Origin: Nitrospirota bacterium
Lineage (GTDB): Bacteria > Nitrospirota > Nitrospiria > Nitrospirales > UBA8639
Direction: 5' to 3'
Length of the DNA stretch: 9,204 nucleotides
Assembly: GCA_003228495.1 (NCBI GenBank)
Contig: QIDY01000233.1
Location: 1-9,204, forward strand
Shown here one piece after another: positions 6,598 through 9,204 of this stretch. The notes below the pieces were generated by a model that had not been told where the DNA came from, did not search any database, and was given only the letters and a program-made list of their open reading frames with translations. Made by a program: the position numbers and the translations under genes. Within the stretch, counting starts at the first letter, position 1. Each line of letters opens with the position of its first letter.

Positions 6598-7218
6598 TTG
6601 GCGCAACCGGTCGTGACATGTCTCGATATGGAAGGGGTCTTATTCCCGGAAATCTGGCTTGGGTTGGCTGATAAGGTCGGCTTGCCGGAATTACGTCTTA
6701 CGACACGTGATATTTCCGATTACGATGTCTTGATGAAGAAACGTTTAGATGTTCTCCGGACTCACCGTATTACGATACATGATATTCATGAGGTCGTTCG
6801 AACGATTTCTCCGCTTCCCGGCGTACCAGAATTTATGGCATGGTTGCGATCCAGGTCGCAGGTGATTATCCTGTCGGATACCTTTTATGAGTTTGTGCAG
6901 CCCCTCATGGAGCAGCTTCAATTTCCCACGATTTTTTGCCATACTCTGGGAATTGACCGCGAAGGATTTATTACCGATTATTTCCTCCGTCAGAACGATC
7001 AAAAACGTCATGCAGTGAGTGCCTTAAAGTCTCTTAGCTTCAGAGTATTGGCTGGTGGTGATTCGTATAATGATGTCTCCATGTTACAAGAAGCTGATGC
7101 CGGATTTTTTTTCTGTCCCCCCGAGTCTATTGTGAAGGAATATCCGCAGTTCCCCGTGGCCACAACCTATCCAGAATTTCAAGAGCATTTAGGGCGTGCC
7201 GGTGGATTTTCTTCATAA
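6598..7218 (+). CDS. thrH: ThrH-type phosphoserine phosphatase / homoserine phosphotransferase
   Basis: This cytoplasmic HAD enzyme hydrolyses phosphoserine in the last step of serine synthesis. In characterised ThrH it can also pass the phosphate to homoserine, feeding threonine synthesis. The sequence follows the Pseudomonas ThrH pattern closely. Motif I is CLDMEGVLFPEIW with D10 and the characteristic E12, where ordinary SerB has DxD. TTRDISDYDVLMKKRL (35-50) comes next, then motif II ILSDTFYEFVQPLM with S93, K136 in NDQKRH, motif IV GGDSYNDVSML (D155, D159), and the late PPESIVKEYPQFP. A TTG start at 6598 is chosen because GAGGA (6588-6592) lies five bases upstream and it gives 206 residues, close to the usual length. 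A further TTG at 6565 would add 11 residues unlike the family. Its own promoter candidate precedes it. Confidence 0.94.
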   Translation: MAQPVVTCLDMEGVLFPEIWLGLADKVGLPELRLTTRDISDYDVLMKKRLDVLRTHRITIHDIHEVVRTISPLPGVPEFMAWLRSRSQVIILSDTFYEFVQPLMEQLQFPTIFCHTLGIDREGFITDYFLRQNDQKRHAVSALKSLSFRVLAGGDSYNDVSMLQEADAGFFFCPPESIVKEYPQFPVATTYPEFQEHLGRAGGFSS

Positions 7219-7385
7219 ACCTAATGTGTGGCTAATTCGTACGTCTGTATAGGCTAATCGCATTCCCCCCCTACATTCGAGTGCTTAACGGGCACCTTGT
7301 GATGAGTTCCTCAACCAAGAGATTGTGATACGTATTGTTTCCGTTTCGTAATATCCAACTGGAGAACATGAAAGGAGTTTGAATT

Positions 7386-8138
7386 ATGCGGGTTTCTCTC
7401 ACACGATTATGGGGCCTTATTCTTTTCATTTTGGTTATGGGGTTGCTATCGGGGTGCCTGGGTAATCGAGATTGGCAATATCCACCTTACACATCCGGGG
7501 CCTACCTTGAGGCCAAAGCGGATACCGTTGTTCCAGGCAAAGCTATTGTCCTTCCATTAGAAGACTTAAGGGGCCAGGGAGTCAAAGAAGAATATTGGAA
7601 AGCGACGATCCCGCTTTTTCCTTATGGCGACACGATGTATGAACGCCCGGAGGCGGCTGAAAACCCAGAAGAAGTTGATGTGGTCCGATTCGATCCACCG
7701 CATGATTTCGCCCAGGCTATTGCAGCCGAGCTTTCCCAAGCGGGAATTTATTCATCAGTGAAGTATGCTCAAGATGACCGGCAAGAACCCGCTGATGTAG
7801 CCTTTCGTGGGCGTTTGCGCTCCACCGAGTGGAAACGCCGGTTGTACACCTATTTGTTGGGTCCCCTAGGAACCGTTTTTTGGATTCTGGGATTGCCCAT
7901 GAGTGAAACGACGACTGGTCTCCAATTGGACCTCCGCCTCACTCCCGTGGATGATCCCAAAAAAGTGCTCTGGAGTATGACGATGGATTTTGAAGGAAAA
8001 CAATTTGATAGTCCTTATTACGGCCTTGAGGCTGCAGTAGAGAGTTACCCGCTAGCGTTGCAAGAGGCCCTGAAACCTGCCATCGCGGATTTGGTTGGAT
8101 TGTCTAAGCAGGATCCCAGCCGGTTGTTGCCACGCTAA
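7386..8138 (+). CDS. Lipoprotein of unknown function, probably outer membrane
   Basis: The 250-residue product has a lipoprotein signal: MRVSLTRLW, a hydrophobic core and the lipobox LSGC with Cys24 as lipidation site. Residue +2 is Leu, not the Asp that retains lipoproteins at the inner membrane in enteric bacteria, so LolA-dependent transfer to the outer membrane is likely. I do not recognise the family. Visible features are a strand-like AIVLPLEDLRG (53-63), then an aromatic, proline-rich segment (YWKATIPLFPYGDTMY). A helix AIAAELSQAGIYSSV (111-125) precedes DVAFRGRL (137-144). A hydrophobic stretch follows (LYTYLLGPLGTVFWILGLP, 153-171) that could touch or enter a membrane, and then LQLDLRL and VLWSMTM strands. 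This order (conserved early Asp-Leu-Arg, helix, then strands) recalls lipoproteins of transport or assembly machines, but that is speculation. ATG 7386 has a strong AAAGGAG (7371-7377) eight bases upstream. The 167-base gap before it shows only a weak TTGTGA/TAATAT promoter pair (7323, 7349; spacing 20). Confidence 0.88.
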   Translation: MRVSLTRLWGLILFILVMGLLSGCLGNRDWQYPPYTSGAYLEAKADTVVPGKAIVLPLEDLRGQGVKEEYWKATIPLFPYGDTMYERPEAAENPEEVDVVRFDPPHDFAQAIAAELSQAGIYSSVKYAQDDRQEPADVAFRGRLRSTEWKRRLYTYLLGPLGTVFWILGLPMSETTTGLQLDLRLTPVDDPKKVLWSMTMDFEGKQFDSPYYGLEAAVESYPLALQEALKPAIADLVGLSKQDPSRLLPR

Positions 8139-8147
8139 GGGTTTGTC

Positions 8148-8311
8148 GTGACGGACCCTAAGTTGTTGGAATTATTGAAGACTTAAAAAAAGGTCCCCTA
8201 GTGGGTTGATATTTCGCCACCAGAAGATTATTTTTAGGCTTTAGACAACAAGAAAAACAACCGATAATGATAAAGAAAGAGGGGCATTGGATAGGTACCT
8301 TCTTTAATTGA
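8148..8311 (+). pseudogene. Decayed Trm112/YcaR-like (UPF0434) small zinc-ribbon gene
   Basis: Nine bases after the lipoprotein stop, GTG at 8148 follows TAAGGG (8136-8141) and opens VTDPKLLELL, the hallmark N-terminus of the Trm112/YcaR family (DPxLLEIL, then CPxC and KGxL). Here the frame stops at once (TAA at 8184-8186, beside an A7 run). In another frame, KGPLVG follows (8189-8206), with a TGA at 8207-8209. The same frame then reads YFATRRLFLGFRQQEKQ, and PIMIKKEG (8261-8284) resembles the family's end IPVMLxxEA. The zinc-binding cysteines are missing. Counting the expected spacing, about four bases have been lost between LLELL and KGP. Several independent lesions argue for true decay rather than one sequencing error. 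The N-terminal match is convincing; the C-terminal one is weaker. Intact members are about 60 residues and, in archaea and eukaryotes, activate methyltransferases. Confidence 0.5.
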
Positions 8312-8376
8312 TTGTTTGAAGGATGTTTACCTAATCGTGGTTTCCTAAAAACTTCTTTGGGCATGTCCCGTTGGTT

Positions 8377-8709
8377 ATGGACGAAATTGTTGTGCTGGTA
8401 ACGGCGGGGTCCGAAACGGAAGCCACAAACATTGCTAAGGCGTTGGTCGAACAAGAGTTAGTGGCCTGTGTGAATATTCTTCCCGGTGTGCGTTCTATCT
8501 TTCGATGGGAAGGCGAGGTCACTGAGGAATGTGAGTACTTATTGGTGGCTAAAACCGTGAGTCAGGCCTTTGAGCGGGTAGCGGCAGCGGTGAAATCTAT
8601 TCACAGCTATAGTGTTCCGGAAGTTATTGCGCTTCCGATTCAACATGGACTTCCGGAATATCTGAGCTGGGTTCGAGATGTTACTAAGCATGCCAGTCAA
8701 CCGTCATAA
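8377..8709 (+). CDS. cutA: CutA divalent-cation tolerance family protein
   Basis: The 110-residue product is a small, usually trimeric, ferredoxin-like-fold cytoplasmic protein. The family was named for copper tolerance in E. coli, but its physiological role is unsettled. Family blocks are all present: VLVTAGSETEATNIAKALVE, then the hallmark ELVACVNILPGVRSIFRWEGEV, then ECEYLLVAKT, and the C-terminal VKSIHSYSVPEVIALPI with the conserved His of the HxYxVPE motif, followed by PEYLSWVRD. The length is normal. ATG 8377 is preferred; a TTG at 8371 would add two residues, and neither has a clear ribosome binding site. It follows the probable Trm112-like remnant and may use a separate promoter, which I could not identify. 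Start confidence is moderate; family confidence is very high. Confidence 0.95.
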   Translation: MDEIVVLVTAGSETEATNIAKALVEQELVACVNILPGVRSIFRWEGEVTEECEYLLVAKTVSQAFERVAAAVKSIHSYSVPEVIALPIQHGLPEYLSWVRDVTKHASQPS

Positions 8710-8786
8710 AGCTACTGGTTAATGCTTGAAATCAAGGGAATAATCACTCTTAATATTTTTCCTTCAACACATTTTTAGGTGAAAGA

Positions 8787-9204
8787 ATGAAAGAATCCGA
8801 AGAAACCCTGACCGTGATAATTTTTCGTGGAGCACGGGCCAATCCATGGCGTCTAAAAATCCGCAAGACGTTTGTGAAGCATGGATTGATCTGGGGGTTG
8901 GCTTTGTTGTTGATTCAGGGTGGAATCGTGACACATTACGTCTATCAATGGAATCAGCTAAGTGAATTGGAACAAGTAAAGAAGGAGTTGAATTCCTCTC
9001 GGTCCAAAACCAGCACATTTTCGACTGAAGTGGATGGTATAAAAAAACGGATGTTGGCTTTAGAAATGCTCAATCGCAAGCTGCAAGCCATGTTTGGGCT
9101 AGAGCCTGATGAAATTCAGGGGTTACCTTCAGGTATTGTTGGGCAAGGTGGAGAAGAATTGCCTTATGAAGCATTGGAAGAGGAAGTTGGTGCCAAGGCG
9201 GATG
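8787..9204 (+). CDS. Membrane-anchored coiled-coil protein, probable M23 peptidase N-terminus (3'-partial)
   Basis: Only the first 139 residues are in the window. A cytoplasmic start rich in basic residues (TVIIFRGARANPWRLKIRKTFVKH) leads to one membrane helix (about 33-53, GLIWGLALLLIQGGIVTHYV). A coiled-coil-like stretch follows (about 55-105, QLSELEQVKKELNSS to GIKKRMLALEMLNRKL), then QAMFGLEP, and a Gly-rich acidic linker (SGIVGQGGEELPYEALEEE). This layout, especially NRKLxxMxGL followed by a Gly-rich segment, is typical of periplasmic M23/LytM-type peptidoglycan endopeptidases or their EnvC/NlpD-like activators. The catalytic part (HxxxD and HxH) would lie beyond base 9204 and cannot be seen. 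ATG 8787 has AGGTGA (8777-8782) just upstream. Alternatives are a different coiled-coil membrane protein such as a secretion or division factor. Confidence 0.65.
   Translation, partial: MKESEETLTVIIFRGARANPWRLKIRKTFVKHGLIWGLALLLIQGGIVTHYVYQWNQLSELEQVKKELNSSRSKTSTFSTEVDGIKKRMLALEMLNRKLQAMFGLEPDEIQGLPSGIVGQGGEELPYEALEEEVGAKAD

Noticed and set aside
7228..7254. GGCTAAT direct repeat after thrH, with CGTACG nearby and a C7 run at 7265-7271
   Set aside because: Only two short copies and no pairing or array structure; no support for a binding site or a terminator.
7368..7382. Four-codon leader ORF (ATG AAA GGA GTT TGA) overlapping the lipoprotein ribosome binding site
   Set aside because: Too short to distinguish from chance, and its sequence is explained by the strong AAAGGAG site itself.
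8725..8736. CTTGAAATCAAG stem after cutA as a terminator
   Set aside because: The stem is at most five base pairs and the T-run is more than 15 bases away.

Overview
The window reads as chromosomal DNA from a diderm, non-enteric bacterium. A member of the Nitrospirota (Nitrospira-like) is my best guess, but that is inference from gene content, not a database result. The pointers are a PEP-CTERM exported protein, the LolA lipoprotein-sorting system plus an outer-membrane-type lipoprotein, a ThrH-type HAD enzyme, frequent weak or non-ATG starts, and moderate GC. All convincing genes lie on the + strand. No gene-free stretch exceeds 300 bases, and I see no tRNA, rRNA, CRISPR array, insertion sequence or replication origin.

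Layout. (1) 1-795: the 3' part of a PEP-CTERM (exosortase-sorted) surface protein. Its reading frame runs past the normal end of the sorting signal, through a strong terminator-like hairpin (631-661) and into the next gene. (2) 675-1461: a VapBC toxin-antitoxin module of the Rv0623/Rv0624 (VapB30/VapC30) type with its own promoter candidate. Its two genes are unusually far apart, and a possible 21-residue ORF in the gap overlaps the toxin start codon. (3) 1560-6441: a probable operon of ftsK (four-TM DNA translocase), lolA (4-bp overlap with ftsK), a receiver-domain protein with a C-terminal membrane anchor, a secreted protein of unknown function and a phosphoglycolate-phosphatase-like HAD enzyme. 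(4) 6502-7218: a promoter candidate and thrH, a phosphoserine phosphatase/homoserine phosphotransferase. (5) 7386-8311: an unrecognised lipoprotein, followed at once by what looks like the decayed remnant of a small Trm112/YcaR-type zinc-ribbon gene. (6) 8377-8709: cutA. (7) 8787-9204: the start of a membrane-anchored, coiled-coil protein whose layout suggests an M23 (LytM-type) peptidase, cut by the window end.

How they fit together. The central operon links chromosome segregation at the septum (FtsK) with outer-membrane lipoprotein delivery (LolA), a pairing known from other diderms. The downstream lipoprotein, with a non-Asp residue after its lipobox Cys, is a likely LolA client. The truncated last gene also belongs to envelope biology. 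The most unusual items are the receiver domain tethered to the membrane by its own C-terminal helix, the overrun PEP-CTERM frame, the mini-ORF between vapB and vapC, and the apparent Trm112-family pseudogene.
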